DNA of 64,000 bases from Diadophis punctatus similis (lineage: Eukaryota > Chordata > Lepidosauria > Squamata > Dipsadidae), in assembly GCA_023053685.1 (NCBI GenBank), contig JALIGW010000001.1:52449359-52513358 (forward strand), in the 5' to 3' direction. The notes beneath the pieces were generated by a model. The model searched no databases and was not told where the DNA came from. It was given only the letters and a program-made list of their open reading frames with translations. Below are positions 1 through 11,550 of this stretch, piece after piece. How positions within the stretch are numbered: position 1 is the stretch's first letter; each line of letters opens with the position of its first letter. A program made the translations under genes and the position numbers.

Positions 1-693
1 CTCATAGTTGGCTATATATCACTGCGCAGATCCCTGATAGGTCTTTGAGGGACATTTTGTAAATATTTTTAGCAATGAAGAGATTTAAAAGGAAAACCCA
101 GTGATATTGTATATATCTCAAGGCATATTTTGTCTTCAATATTATCTTTGGCCAACTGTTCCGTATAAATACAGTAAATATGAATAGCCCTGGCATGGTG
201 CCAATCTCCTGGGATGAATTTTAGTCAGAAGGTATTTATGGGATATGCATAATACTGTGTCAACATTTAAAGAAGGAACCTGATTAGCTCAGAATTTATT
301 CACATTAAACTTTTCGTGTGCTGCTGGGTTAAGATTTGGAAGTGGAATTGTGCTAAAATTTTGCCAGTTCATTTACACATAGGGAATAAAAGGGCATTTG
401 GCTTCTCCTGGATGGGCTGAAGGAGCTGTAAGAGAGATTAGGATAGGTTGCTTAATATGTCCCCCAAAACCACTGAAGTGGATTTTCTGTGAAATAGGCA
501 AAGACATGCCAGTCTGATTACTTTCCTTAACCTAGCTTCTGTATAAGCATTCCCAGTGAAGTTTCTGAGTAGATAGATGTGTATTAATTTAGAATCAATA
601 TATATTTCTGAATCATCAGGTTGTATTAGCCTTCTGTCTCCACTTCCTATCCTGCTAGAAAATTCTCTTCTGATTGCAATGGATCTGACTTCC
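1..693. other. unannotated stretch
   Basis: AT-rich single-copy-looking sequence. I see no gene, repeat family or structural motif that I can support. Confidence 0.5.
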
Positions 694-701
694 ATCTAAA
701 G

Positions 702-836
702 CAGGGGGTGTCAAACTCGTATCGTCACAGCGTCGTCACGTGATGTATCATGACTCCCCCCACTTCGCTAAACGAGGTGTGGGCGTGGCCAGCGTGTGAT
801 GCATCCGGTCCGTGGGCCGCGAGTTTAACATCCCTG
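702..836. mobile_element. non-autonomous hAT MITE, family A, copy 1
   Basis: A 135-bp element with terminal inverted repeats of the form CAGGGGTGTCAAACTCG / CGAGTTTAACATCCCTG. It is flanked by a perfect 8-bp TSD, ATCTAAAG, at 694-701 and 837-844. An 8-bp TSD with CA...TG-type ends is characteristic of hAT transposons. There is no coding capacity, so it must have been moved in trans. The interior is GC-rich and contains a gggcgtggcc motif shared by the other copies. Confidence 0.88.
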
Positions 837-1049
837 ATCTAAAGGCTGTACATATAATATTTATCACAACACTTTATCAGTTATTTTCTTTCCTAGGTTG
901 CCTAGGAGCGTGCCATAACATTTAAAATAAAAGACAGCTGATAATGGTGCTAACTCCACTAGTTCTATTGAGTTGGCAAACATTTATCTGTCTTGTCTGT
1001 CTTGTGCCAATTGCACTCATAAATAGTAAGAGTGAGAAGGAATAAACTA

Positions 1050-1120
1050 TGCCGCCCTGAGTCCTACGGGAGTTGGGCGGCATAGAAAAACGACCAAATA
1101 AATAAATAAATAAATAAAAA
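1050..1120 (+). mobile_element. CR1-L3 LINE 3' tail fragment
   Basis: Only the terminal ~70 bp of a CR1-L3 LINE: the conserved GCCGCCCTGAGTCC...GGGCGGCATA hairpin-like block followed by an (AAAT)n tail. The same block ends the longer copies near 11.4, 20.0, 38.0 and 43.0 kb. Extreme 5' truncation is normal for this class. Confidence 0.75.
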
Positions 1121-1193
1121 GCACCTTTCCTGCTTAAATCAGTTATTCATTCTTAATATAAAAATACAGCCAACTACAAACCGGTATGAATAT

Positions 1194-1395
<202 letters not shown>

Positions 1396-1506
1396 TTCTG
1401 AGGTTTTCGCGGGTGTTTGTATGTAGGTCTTTGGGTATTCGGGTTTTCTCCCGCGTGAAATTGGAAGTGTCTTTGCAACGTTTCGACGAAGTCTCATTCG
1501 TCATCA

Positions 1507-2127
1507 TCAGGCTGGAGTCTTCAGCTTGCTGCTTCTAGGAGCAATGTGAGATTGCAGCTGTTTCTTCCTTTTAACTGCCACTGGGGGTTTGAACTGATAG
1601 GGTGGGAGCTTGGCTGTGTTCTGATTGGGTGGAGGTGTGTTCTGATTTGTTGGGGGCTTGGCTGTGCTCTGATTGGATGGGGGGTTGGCTGTGCTATGAT
1701 TGGCTGGGGTGTCCGTTTGCTTCATGTATGGAATGGAGGGGTTTAGAGTGGCTAAAGATGCAGCTATGGTCTGGCTTCTGGTTTGTGGCCATGCCTCATT
1801 GGTGTGGGTTTGGGTTTGCTTTTTGCATGGGTGTGTGGTGGTGACATCCTGTGTGGTTTTCGTGAGTGTGGGTCTAGTGTCATTCTTAGTGTTAGGGACT
1901 CGTTTGTCAACAAGTGCGGGTTTCCAAATGGCTGGTAGGCGGGAGGTGTCATCTCGTTTATTCATGCTGTGTGGGCGTTTCTCTATCTCAATGGCTTCTC
2001 TGATTATTCTATTGTTAAAATGTTCAGTTTTGGCGATAGTTCTGGTCTTTTTAAAGTTAATTTCATGTCCTGTGGCTTTAAGATGTTGGACCAAGGAAGA
2101 AGTTGGTTCCTCTTTTTTGACTGAGTT
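1507..2127 (-). pseudogene. C-terminal part of Penelope-like ORF, inverted copy
   Basis: Minus-strand frame reading from 2127 down to a stop at 1507-1509. It matches the right-arm protein except for one W/R difference that I noticed. It begins just after the GIY-YIG core, at the residues NSVKKEEPTSS, so the catalytic YIG block is missing here. The C-terminal ~110 residues are low complexity, with repeated Asn-Gln-Thr-Ala-Pro units such as NQSTAKPPTNQNT. It is a dead fragment: without reverse transcriptase or the endonuclease core it cannot act alone. Confidence 0.75.
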
Positions 2128-2128
2128 A

Positions 2129-2848
2129 GAAAATCAAGGAGTATATGAAATCCCATGCACCGCCTGCCCCACCACATACATTGGACAAACCAACAGAAGA
2201 ATAAGTGCACGCATTGAAGAACACAAGAACTCAGTCAAAAAAGAGGAACCAACTTCTTCCTTGGTCCAACATCTTAAAGCCACAGGACATGAAATTAACT
2301 TTAAAAAGACCAGAACTATCGCCAAAACTGAACATTTTAACAATAGAATAATCAGAGAAGCCATTGAGATAGAGAAACGCCCACACAGCATGAATAAACG
2401 AGATGACACCTCCCGCCTACCAGCCATTTGGAAACCCGCACTTGTTGACAAACGAGTCCCTAACACTAAGAATGACACTAGACCCACACTCACGAAAACC
2501 ACACAGGATGTCACCACCACACACCCATGCAAAAAGCAAACCCAAACCCACACCAATGAGGCACGGCCACAAACCAGAAGCCAGACCATAGCTGCATCTT
2601 TAGCCACTCTAAACCCCTCCATTCCATACATGAAGCAAACGGACACCCCAGCCAATCATAGCACAGCCAACCCCCCATCCAATCAGAGCACAGCCAAGCC
2701 CCCAACAAATCAGAACACACCTCCACCCAATCAGAACACAGCCAAGCTCCCACCCTATCAGTTCAAACCCCCAGTGGCAGTTAAAAGGAAGAAACAGCTG
2801 CAATCTCACATTGCTCCTAGAAGCAGCAAGCTGAAGACTCCAGCCTGA
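2129..2848 (+). pseudogene. Penelope-like ORF: GIY-YIG endonuclease and C-terminal tail
   Basis: Penelope-like proteins carry a reverse transcriptase followed by a GIY-YIG endonuclease that nicks the target DNA. Only the endonuclease end survives here. The GVY half lies at 2138-2146 and the YIG half at 2177-2185, followed by an Arg-rich helix (NRRISARIEEH) and a later REAIEIEK segment that would supply the catalytic glutamate. The tail is basic and Pro/Asn/Gln/Thr-rich, and the stop is at 2846-2848. The open frame runs upstream to 1700, but that part reads antisense through the left arm of the inverted repeat, so the 382-codon frame is a chimera and not a protein of the element. The RT domain is absent. 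Confidence 0.8.
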
Positions 2849-2929
2849 TGATGACGAATGAGACTTCGTCGAAACGTTGCAAAGACACTTCCAATTTCAC
2901 GCGGGAGAAAACCCGAATACCCAAAGACC

Positions 2930-3209
<280 letters not shown>

Positions 3210-3223
3210 GTATGTATACTTTT

Positions 3224-3757
3224 TAGCAGGTTGATCCTATTAAACTCAGTGGAACCTCCACTCATATTAATGCACATATAGTTGAGCAAAAGCAGATTTC
3301 CCAGACCCAATACTTTTTTTGGGATGTGCTGGGATTACAACTTCTGGCTGGGAAACAGGTTGGGTGGGGGCTGGTAAAGGCTGGACAAGAGCCTGCTCTT
3401 CATTTTGGCGTAATCCAGTTGAGCTGCTTCACATCATCAAATACATTTTCTGCTATGCGCACGCAGACATTAGTCACTCCTACAGCTTTTCAAGTTCACA
3501 TATAAAATTAAACATAATGTCCACAGTATAACTGCTTGAAGGGAAAACCTGATGCTGGAGCATTTTGGGTATTCTCCTCCTTACATCTTTTTAGTTCAAT
3601 GTTGATTAATGAGTTGCACGAGGTTCTATGTGTAGTACCAGGTTTGAGCATATCAAGCAGAAATCATTCATTAAGAGATGCAGAATCAGTGGCCTTCTAG
3701 GTGTAGTTGCTGAACTACAGCTCCCAATATTCCTTGCCCATGTGAGAGATATAACAA
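3224..3757. other. unannotated stretch
   Basis: No gene seen. A short piece near 3688-3745 (tgaactacagctcccaatat) resembles the interior of an old foldback MITE but is too degraded to assign. Confidence 0.4.
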
Positions 3758-3759
3758 TA

Positions 3760-4154
3760 CAGGTAGTCCTCGGCTTACAACAATTCGCTTAGTGACCATT
3801 CAAAGTTACAAAGCACTGAAAAAAATTGCTTAGGACCGTTTTTCACAGTTATGACATTTCCAGTATCCCCATTATTAGGTGGTCAACATTCAGATGCTTA
3901 GCAACTGGTTCATATTTATGACCTTTGTTGTGTCCCAAGGTCATGTGATCACCTTTTGCAGCCTTCTGACAAAGTCAACGGAGAAGGCAGATTCACTGAA
4001 CAACGAGGTCACTAACTTTATCATCTGCAGTGATTCACTTAACAACCGAGGCAAGAAAGGTCATAAAATGGGGCAAAATTCACTCTTAACAAATGTGTCA
4101 CTTAGCAACAGACATTTTGAGCTCCGTTATGGTCGTAAGTCGAGGACTTACCTG
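3760..4154. mobile_element. Tigger-like (pogo/mariner) MITE, copy 1
   Basis: A 395-bp element with termini CAGGTAGTCCTCGGCTTAC and, inverted, GTCGAGGACTTACCTG. It is flanked by TA on the left (3758-3759) and CA, probably a decayed TA, on the right. A TA target and pogo-like CAGG ends suggest a Tigger-related family. The interior has repeated cttaacaa/gtgattcacttaac motifs and no coding capacity. A second copy lies at 26416-26773 with its interior inverted. Confidence 0.72.
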
Positions 4155-4344
4155 CATTAGGAGGGCTACAAAACCTATCCTTCACTGTCTGTTGAAAGTG
4201 TTGTGGTCTGTGTGGTCTGAAATAGGTTGAATCAGGTTGTGGAAATCCTTGGAAAGCGATACTTCAGGGTGTTTGAGATTGCACACATAACCCCTTTCCT
4301 TGACCCATTAAAGCAACCACATAGTTTTCCAGGTTCACTCGAAG

Positions 4345-4585
4345 AGCTGAAGTGGTGCAGTGGTTAAATGCAGCCATTGCAGGCTGACTGCTAGTTCAAC
4401 AGTTCAGCTGTTCAAATCTCACTAGGCTCAAGGTTGACTCAGCCTTCCATCCTTCCGAGGTGGGTAAAATGAGGACCCAGATTGTTGGGGGCAATATGCT
4501 GAACTCTGTAAACCGCTTAGAGAGGGCTGTAAAGCACTATGAAGCGGTATATAAGAAAAGTGCTATTGCTATTGCTATTGCTATC
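4345..4585 (+). mobile_element. tRNA-derived SINE with MIR/L2-like tail, copy 1
   Basis: The 5' part is tRNA-like (A-box region gtggtgcagtggttaaatg, B-box region gttcaaatctc). The middle block reads ccgaggtgggtaaaatgagg. The tail, gtaaaccgcttagagagggc...gaagcggtatataa, resembles MIR/L2 3' ends. It finishes in a hexamer run (GCTATT)n. Other copies lie at 13299 (+), 31422 (-) and 40040 (-). It is transcribed by RNA polymerase III when active and depends on a LINE for movement. Confidence 0.8.
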
Positions 4586-4683
4586 ACTCAACTGCTTTGG
4601 AAACTTCTGCTGCCAGTGATGGGTTCCACATGGTGCAAAATATCACCATTTTGCTGTGCTGAGAAAAAAGTGATAGAAAGCAA

Positions 4684-5280
4684 TTATTTATTATTTATTG
4701 AATTTATATGCTGCCCAACTCCCGAAGGACTCTGGGCGGCTTACAACAAATAAACATTTAAAAAATGTTTAAATATTAAAACAATTTAAAACACCATGCA
4801 TATCATGTCAAGGCCGGATCTCGCCGATTACAACCACAAGATCAACGGCCCCAAGCCTGCTGGAAAAGCCAGGTCTTTATGGCTTTTCGGAAGGCCAATA
4901 GGGTGGGGGCAGTCCGGATCTCCGGAGGTAACTGGTTCCAGAGAGCTGGGGCAGCCACAGAGAAGGCCCTCCCCTGCGGGCCCACCAGCAGGCACTGTTT
5001 AGCTGACGGGACCCGGAGGAGACCAACCCTGTGGAATCTCACCAGTCACTGCGAGCTGTGTGGCAGAAGACGGTCTTGAAGATAACCTGGCCCTGAGCCA
5101 TGTAGGGCTTTAAAGGTAATAACCAACACCTTGAATTGTATCCAGAGACCAATAGGGAGCCAGTGCAGCTCGCAGAGGATTGGTGTAATGTGGGTGTACC
5201 TAGGTGCACCCACGACAGCTCGCGCAGCTGCGTTCTGGACCAATTGTAGTCTCCGAGTACTCTTCAAGGGTAGCCCTTGT
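4684..5280 (-). mobile_element. CR1-L3 LINE, 5'-truncated
   Basis: Minus-strand LINE: the 3' tail and GCCGCCCAGAGTCC block are at 4684-4750. Upstream of that, two broken frames encode the C-terminus of the RT protein (residues such as LQLVQNAAARAVVGAPRYTH, then FSVAAPALWNQLPPEIR and FRKAIKTWLF). The frame breaks near 5040. It matches the C-terminal half of the intact ORF at 36323-37840. Decayed and inactive. Confidence 0.85.
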
Positions 5281-7391
5281 TTATACGTGCATGCAGAAAA
5301 CAACCAGTAGCAGTTTCCAGAAGAGCAGTGCATTCCCACATGTTACAGAACACCCTCTTGTTAGAATTTGCATAATCCTAACACTTAATTCGATCCGTGA
5401 TAGTCAATATGGGAGGATTATCAATATGCAGTCATTATCCTGATAAACGTGGATGCAGGAATTAACCTTATATTCAGGTAAAAGAAAGAAAATATTCAAA
5501 TTATTTGAATGGTCATTTCATAGACATGTCCCTCTTGTTTTCTTGTTAGCATTGAAGAAAAGGTTTATCATTGCCTTCTACAAGTTGTTATTTTACCTTC
5601 CAGTCTAGTTAGAGTCACTGGATCTTCTGGTGGTCTCCCATCCAAAAATCTGGACTAGTTTAGCTTTTTTTCAAGGTAGGCAAAGTTGAGAGGATTGCCA
5701 CTGCTATAACTTGCATTCTCAGACACTCAGAATCAAATGCATATAATTGGGTACAGTAGTAATGTTCAGAAGGAGTGTTTGTGATTAAATTGCTGATGAA
5801 TTGGCCTTCTTATTTCAATTGCCATTGTTTCTTCTTGTTCTGCAACTGAATTTTTGGCCATTAGCTTGGAAGTAAAATTAGAATCACGTGAGAAAGTAGT
5901 TTATTCTAAATATTATTAGTGTACCTTTCTAGAATCTAAAATTGCATAACTGGTCTTTAATACGTATAAAAGAGCCAATTATGTCTTTTTCTTTGCTTTC
6001 TTTTTCAGAGGGAAAACTTTTTTTTTCTCTTTAGCTATAATGAGAGTTTTGCTTGAGTAAGAACTGGGCTTAAGTTTAGAGAGTAATTTATCACTTTGAT
6101 GTTCAGAGGTTGGGATATAAATTTACAGAGTCCTGAAAAACTGCAACTGTTTATACTTTTTGTAGCAGTTCCACATGAAAGTTAAAATAATTTAATGCAG
6201 AACAGTTCACCACCACCTCCGCCCCTGTACTCTTTGAATCTCTGGTTTGTACCTCAGCTTTACAAGTGCTTTTTGGTGTGATTTATCCTTCTGTTAGTTT
6301 GAATATTCAGTCATGACTCCCCCCCTCCCCCTTTGCTCAGCATTTTATCTAATGAAAGAAAACATTCTAAACTAACAGCATAGAATGGTTTAGTTCTATT
6401 TTATCAATGAGGAATTGATTTACCAGTGTTTATAAGGGTGCTGGTTCTTTGCCTTCGAAGGAGTTGGGTTACCAGCCTAGTGAAGGCAGGGCTACCGGTT
6501 TTGTTTTCCGAGAGTGTTCAGGGTTGTAAGAAAGTCATGGATGAGGGAGGAACTAAGCCAGAATTTACTAGAAAGCCACTAACTCTGTGAGACTCACTTC
6601 CAATGCATTGGCTTAGCCTCCAGAAAAATTTCACTTAAGGGATTGAGAGTTGAGAAAAAGAATGGGAGGAGCTTCAGCAAGAGTGTAAAGAAAGAGGTTG
6701 TTTCACAGCTGTGAAAGATGTTGGGGTTTTTTTGGCATGTCAGAGGTCAAGAAACATGTGTGGAATGTTGCTAAACTCCAACCTGCAAAAAGGACATGAC
6801 TGACGCAAATAATACAATTTATGTAATTTGCATGACATTGTGATAGAGACCGTGTCACCTGAATCCTTTCCCATGGGCTCCCATGAATGGTGCTCCATCC
6901 CTCTTGGGATGAGGTGATGGGTTTCTGGAAGAAAGGAGGAGACAGAGGCATTATTGGGGAATCTGCTGAAACATGAAGGATTGTACTGAATTTTTGACAA
7001 CATATTTTAAGGTGAAAAGAAGATGGACAATGAACTGGTACTCAAGTTACAGTGAAATTTTTGAGAAACTATTAACATGTGGCCTGCAGAGTCTTGAGAA
7101 TTCTGCCTCAGGATAAATTTTATCCATCAAATGCTGGAGTTTCTGAAATCATACCTTTCTCCAACTTTTATTTTGATTCAAGGCTATGAAATCTATCCTC
7201 TTTCAATTAGTACACAAATTTATCTAGAATAAATGGAAGAGCTGAATCGATTCATTGTGTGGATCTTTATTAATGATTTATATGAGGTACTTGCTTTTTT
7301 AAATTAATCTGCATTTTGTATGATATAATTACCTGATAGAATCAAACTGGTGTAACAAATTCTTTCAAATAAATTGCATGCTTCAACTATT
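5281..7391. other. unannotated stretch
   Basis: About 2.1 kb of AT-rich sequence. The reading frames are all short and show no motif. I recognise no repeat family; homopolymer T and C runs only. Confidence 0.5.
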
Positions 7392-7399
7392 CTATAGAG

Positions 7400-7512
7400 C
7401 AGAGGTCTTCAAACTTGGCAACTTTAAGACTTGTGGACTTCAACTCCCAGAATTCTCCAGCCAGGATAGCATAGTCCACAAGTCTTAAAGTTGGCAAGTT
7501 TGGGGACCCCTG
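7400..7512. mobile_element. hAT MITE, family B, copy 1
   Basis: A 113-bp foldback element: the 5' arm caaacttggcaactttaag is mirrored by the 3' arm cttaaagttggcaagtttg. It has a perfect 8-bp TSD, CTATAGAG, at 7392-7399 and 7513-7520. Nearly all of the element pairs with itself. Confidence 0.9.
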
Positions 7513-7520
7513 CTATAGAG

Positions 7521-8654
7521 TCACAATTTTTTTTGTAACATGTATTATGGCATTATTGCACATTCTGCTGAGCTGGGAAACAATACTCCTAGGAATTTAT
7601 CTCTGGAAATGTCAGGAAGTGAACTCTCACTATACCTGGAAGATGTCACTAGAATCCTAATAATGTGCCCATGGGAAAACTGATTTCAGATAGGTTCTCT
7701 CTTTTTGGAAAGGAGATTGAATCCTCACCTTTCAGAGGGAATCACATTTGGGCAAAACTGATAGGTTTTAAATAAATTTGCACCCAATCAGTGTTAATCA
7801 CATGAGACAACGAGCCGCTGAATGATAAAAAGTATTCCATTTTCAGTTGGCTGTAGTTTTAAAGAAAGAAGATCAGCTTTCTTCTCTACCTCTTCTTTTT
7901 ATAATGAAAACTATGAATTGAGAGAAGTGAACTCTGACACAGAAGTTCTTTTAGAAATGAAAAGGCAATTCATGCCAAAATAAATGTGCCAGCCTTGAAA
8001 ATACACCACAGAGGCTTTGTAGTTTTTCATGAATTGAAGAAGTTGTGGGTTCTTGTGCCTCTTGTCACATTTATGATCCAACTTATAATGTATGTTCCTT
8101 TAATGTGTAGTAATGTCACTTTGGTATTTTAGAAGCATGCTTTTTTGTTACTTTCTTATAATTGTTGTATTTATTTATGTTATTATAGCTGCTTCTGATA
8201 CCTCTATACTGCCATATATGGTGCTATATGTAGCTATTTATTATGTTTTGCTTTTCTTTTAATAAGTTTTAATTCTCAAACGCTGCTTACAAAAGCTCTA
8301 GTTATTGAGCTGTATGGAATAAGTAAATGAATTAAGGTGGGTTCTAGCTTTCCTGATAACCAAAAGAAAGCAAATAAATGTTTGCAGACTTGAAATATAA
8401 ATAACGTTTTGTTGGTCATTAAACCATAAGTTCTCTTAGTCCAGCATTTTGAATCATGCAATGGCCAGCTACAAGCATTTTGGGAAACCAGGAATGGAAG
8501 ATAGTAGCTCCCACATTATCTCCCACATACCAGTTGTTCCCAGAAGCCAATATTTAAGGTATGCTACTTATGACTGAAGATGCCATCAGTGTTAGTTGCC
8601 TTTTATAGCCTGTTCTCTGTGACTCTGCCCAGTCCCCCTTTGAAACAATTCAGA
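7521..8654. other. unannotated stretch
   Basis: No gene or repeat family recognised in about 1.1 kb of AT-rich sequence. Confidence 0.5.
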
Positions 8655-8667
8655 ATGGCTGTTATTG

Positions 8668-10729
8668 TTAGTCGCGAAGTCGTGTCTGACTCATTGTGAC
8701 CCCATGGACAACGTTCCTCCAGGCCTTCCTGTCCTCTACCATCCCCCGGAGTCCATTTAAACTCATGCCTACTGCTTTAGTGACTCCATCCAGCCACCTC
8801 ATTCTCTCTCGTCCCCTTCTTCTTTTGCCCTCAATCTTTCCCAGCATTAGGCTCTTCTCCAGTGAGTCCTTCCTTCTCATTAGGTGGCCAAAGTATTTGA
8901 GTTTCATCTTCAGGATCTGGCCTTCTAAAGAGTAGTCAGGGTCGATCTCTAGGATTGACTGGTTTGATCGCCTTGCAGTCCAAGGGACTCGCAGGAGTCT
9001 TCTCTAGCACCATAGTTCAAAGGCCCAAATTCTTTGGCACTCAGCCTTCCTTATGGTCCAACTTTCACAGCCATACATTGCAACTGGGAAAACCATAGCC
9101 TTGACTATACACACTTTTGTTGGCAGGGTGATGTCTCTGCTTTTTAGTATGCTATGTAGATTTGCCATAGCTTTCCTCCCCAAGAGCAAGCGTCTTTTAA
9201 TTTCTTGGCTGTAGTCCCCATCTGCGGTGATCTTGGAGCCCAGGAAAATAAAATCTGTTACTACCTCCTTTTCTTCCCCATCTATTTGCCAGGAATTGAA
9301 TTTAATGTTGAGTTTCAAGCCAACTTTTGCACTCTCTGCCTTCACCCGCATCAAGAGGCTCTTTAGTTCCTCTCCACTTTCTGCTATTAGAGTGGTATCA
9401 TCTGCATATCTGAGGTTGTTGATATTTCTCCCGGCAATCTTAATTCCAACTTGTGATTCATCTAGCCCTGCCTTTCTCATGATATGCTTTGCATATAAGT
9501 TAAATAGGCAGGGCGACAGTATACAGCCTTGCCAAACTCCTTTCCTAATTTTGAACCCATCAGTGGTTCCATATCCAGTTCTCACTGTTGCTTCTTAACC
9601 CGAGAGACAAATAAGATGGTCTGGTACTCCCAGCTCTTTAAGAACTTGACACAATTTGTTGTGATCCACATAATCAAAGGCTTTAGCATAGTCAATGAAG
9701 CAGAAGTAGACGTTTTTCTGAAACTCCCTAGCTTTTTCTATGATCCAGCATATGTTGGCAATTTGATCTCTAGTTCCTCTGCCTCTTCGAAATCCTGCCT
9801 GTACTTCTGGTAGTTCTCAATCCACATACTGCTGGAGCCTAGCTTGTAGGAGTTTGAGCATAACTTTACTAGCATGTGAAATGAGTCCAATGGTGCGGTA
9901 GTTTGAACATTCTTTGGCATTGCCCTTCTTTGGAATTGGAATGTACACTGACCTTTTCCAATCCTGTGGCCACTGTTGAGTTTTCCAAATTTGCTGGCAT
10001 ATTGAGTGTAGCACTTTTACTGCATCATCTTTTAAGATTTTGAATAGCTCAGCTGAAATACTGTCACCTCCACTAGCTTTGTTGTTGCTCAGACTTCCTA
10101 AGGCCCATTTGACTTCACATTCCAGGATGTCTGGCTCGAGGTCAGTGACCACCCCATCATGGTTATCAGGAACGTTAAGCTCATTCTTGTATAGTTCTTC
10201 TGTGTAATTTTTGCCACCTCTTCTTAATCTCTTCTGCCTCTGTTAGGTTCCTGCCATTTTGGTCCTTTATCATGCCCATCTTTGCATGAAATGTTCCCTT
10301 CATATCTCCAATTTTCTTGAAGAGATCTCTGGTCCTTCCTATTCTATTGTTTTCTTCTATTTCTTTGCGCTGTTCATTTAACACATTCATTTGCGCATTC
10401 TTATCTCTTCTAGCTATTCTCTGGAATTCTGCATTCAATTGGGTGTATCATTCTCTTTCTCCCTTGCCTTTCGCTTCCCTTCTTTCCTCAGCTATTTGTA
10501 AAGTTTCCTTAGACAGCCATTTTGCTTTCTTGCATTTCTTTTTCTTTGGGATGGTTTTAGTTGCTACCTCTTGTACAATATTGCGAACCTCTGTCCATAG
10601 TTCTTCAGATACTCTGTCTATCAGATCTAATTCCTTAACTCTATTTGTCACCTGTACTGTATATTCATCAGGGATATGATTTAGTTCATACCTGAGTGGC
10701 CTAGTGCTTTTCCCTACTTTCTTCAATTT
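8668..10729 (-). pseudogene. BovB reverse transcriptase region (broken)
   Basis: Read on the minus strand, broken frames follow in order. 10729-10448 is the linker, with a KKKKCKKAKWLSKE basic patch. 10438-10181 follows. 10152-9817 holds the RT fingers, with WPQDWKRSVYIPIPKKG. An IDYAKAFD motif A lies near 9690. 9585-9004 holds GCILSPCLFNLY (motif B), RYADDTTLIAES (motif C with the catalytic YADD) and FIFLGSKI. 8907-8668 holds the C-terminus with RRRGRERMRWLDGV. The catalytic aspartates are present but the frame is interrupted at least four times, so no full-length enzyme can be made. Domain order and length match RTE-clade elements. Confidence 0.9.
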
Positions 10730-10739
10730 AAATTTGCAC

Positions 10740-11441
10740 AGGTTCGCCTGGTATACCAATTGCGACCCTATTTGGATCGTGAGGCCCTCCTCACAGTCAT
10801 TCATGCCCTTGTCACCTCACGGTTAGACTATTGCAACATGCTCGACATGGGACTACCCTTGAAGACTGCTCGGAGACTACAGTTGGTCCAGAATGCAGCT
10901 GCGCGAGCTGTCATGGGTGCACCTAGGTACACCCACATTACATCAATTCTCCGCAAACTGCACTGGCTTCCTGTTGGTCTCCGGATGCAATTCAAGGTGT
11001 TGGTTATTACCTTTAAAGCTCTATATGGCTCAGGGCCAGGTTATCTTCGGGACCGCCTCCTACTGCATAGCTCCCAACGACTGATAAGATCCCACAGAGT
11101 TGGTCTCCTTCGGGTCCCATCGACTAAGCAATGTCGGGTGGCGGGCCCACGGGGGGAGGGCCTTCTCTGTAGCTGCCCCGACCCTCTGGAATTCACTACC
11201 CCCTGAGATTCGGACTGCCCCTACCCTATTGGCCTTCCGCAAAGCAATGAAGACCTGGCTCTTCCGGCAGGCCTGGGGCCGTTGATCTCACCATTATATT
11301 CTTATTAGATCCGGCAAGGAATGAATGATGTATATGTCTTCTTAATTGTTTTTAATAGATGGTTTTCATGGTTTTGATATTTATGATGTTTTTATCTTTG
11401 TTCTGAGCCGCCCAGAGTCCTTCGGGAGTTGGCCGGCATAC

Positions 11442-11539
<98 letters not shown>

Positions 11540-11540
11540 T
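10740..11540 (+). mobile_element. CR1-L3 LINE inserted in BovB
   Basis: A plus-strand, 5'-truncated LINE encoding the RT C-terminus (LRPYLDREALL, SRLDYCN, LQLVQNAAARAV). One frameshift near 11150 is followed by FSVAAPTLWNSLPPEIR and FRKAMKTWLF. The 3' block is at 11407-11440, then (AAAT)n turning into (AATC)n. The insertion splits BovB between its endonuclease and linker; BovB reads on cleanly (AKFR / KFKLKKVGK) when it is removed. Short repeats AAATTTGCA (10730-10738) and AAATTTTGCA (11541-11550) flank it and are a plausible TSD. Confidence 0.9.
11450..11540. repeat. (AAAT)n to (AATC)n compound microsatellite
   Basis: The LINE tail (AAAT)n at about 11450-11477 changes abruptly to roughly 15 uninterrupted AATC units up to 11540. 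This is consistent with microsatellite growth seeded by a LINE tail. Confidence 0.95.
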
Positions 11541-11550
11541 AAATTTTGCA

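Noticed and set aside
1700..2848. A 382-codon open frame that looks like one protein
   Set aside because: Its first ~140 codons read antisense through the left arm of the inverted repeat; only the part from about 2129 belongs to the Penelope-like protein.
4345..4420. Possible tRNA gene
   Set aside because: It is the tRNA-like head of a SINE with at least three other copies in the window.
8696..10679. Plus-strand open frames across the BovB element
   Set aside because: Shadows of the minus-strand BovB coding sequence; no motifs of their own.
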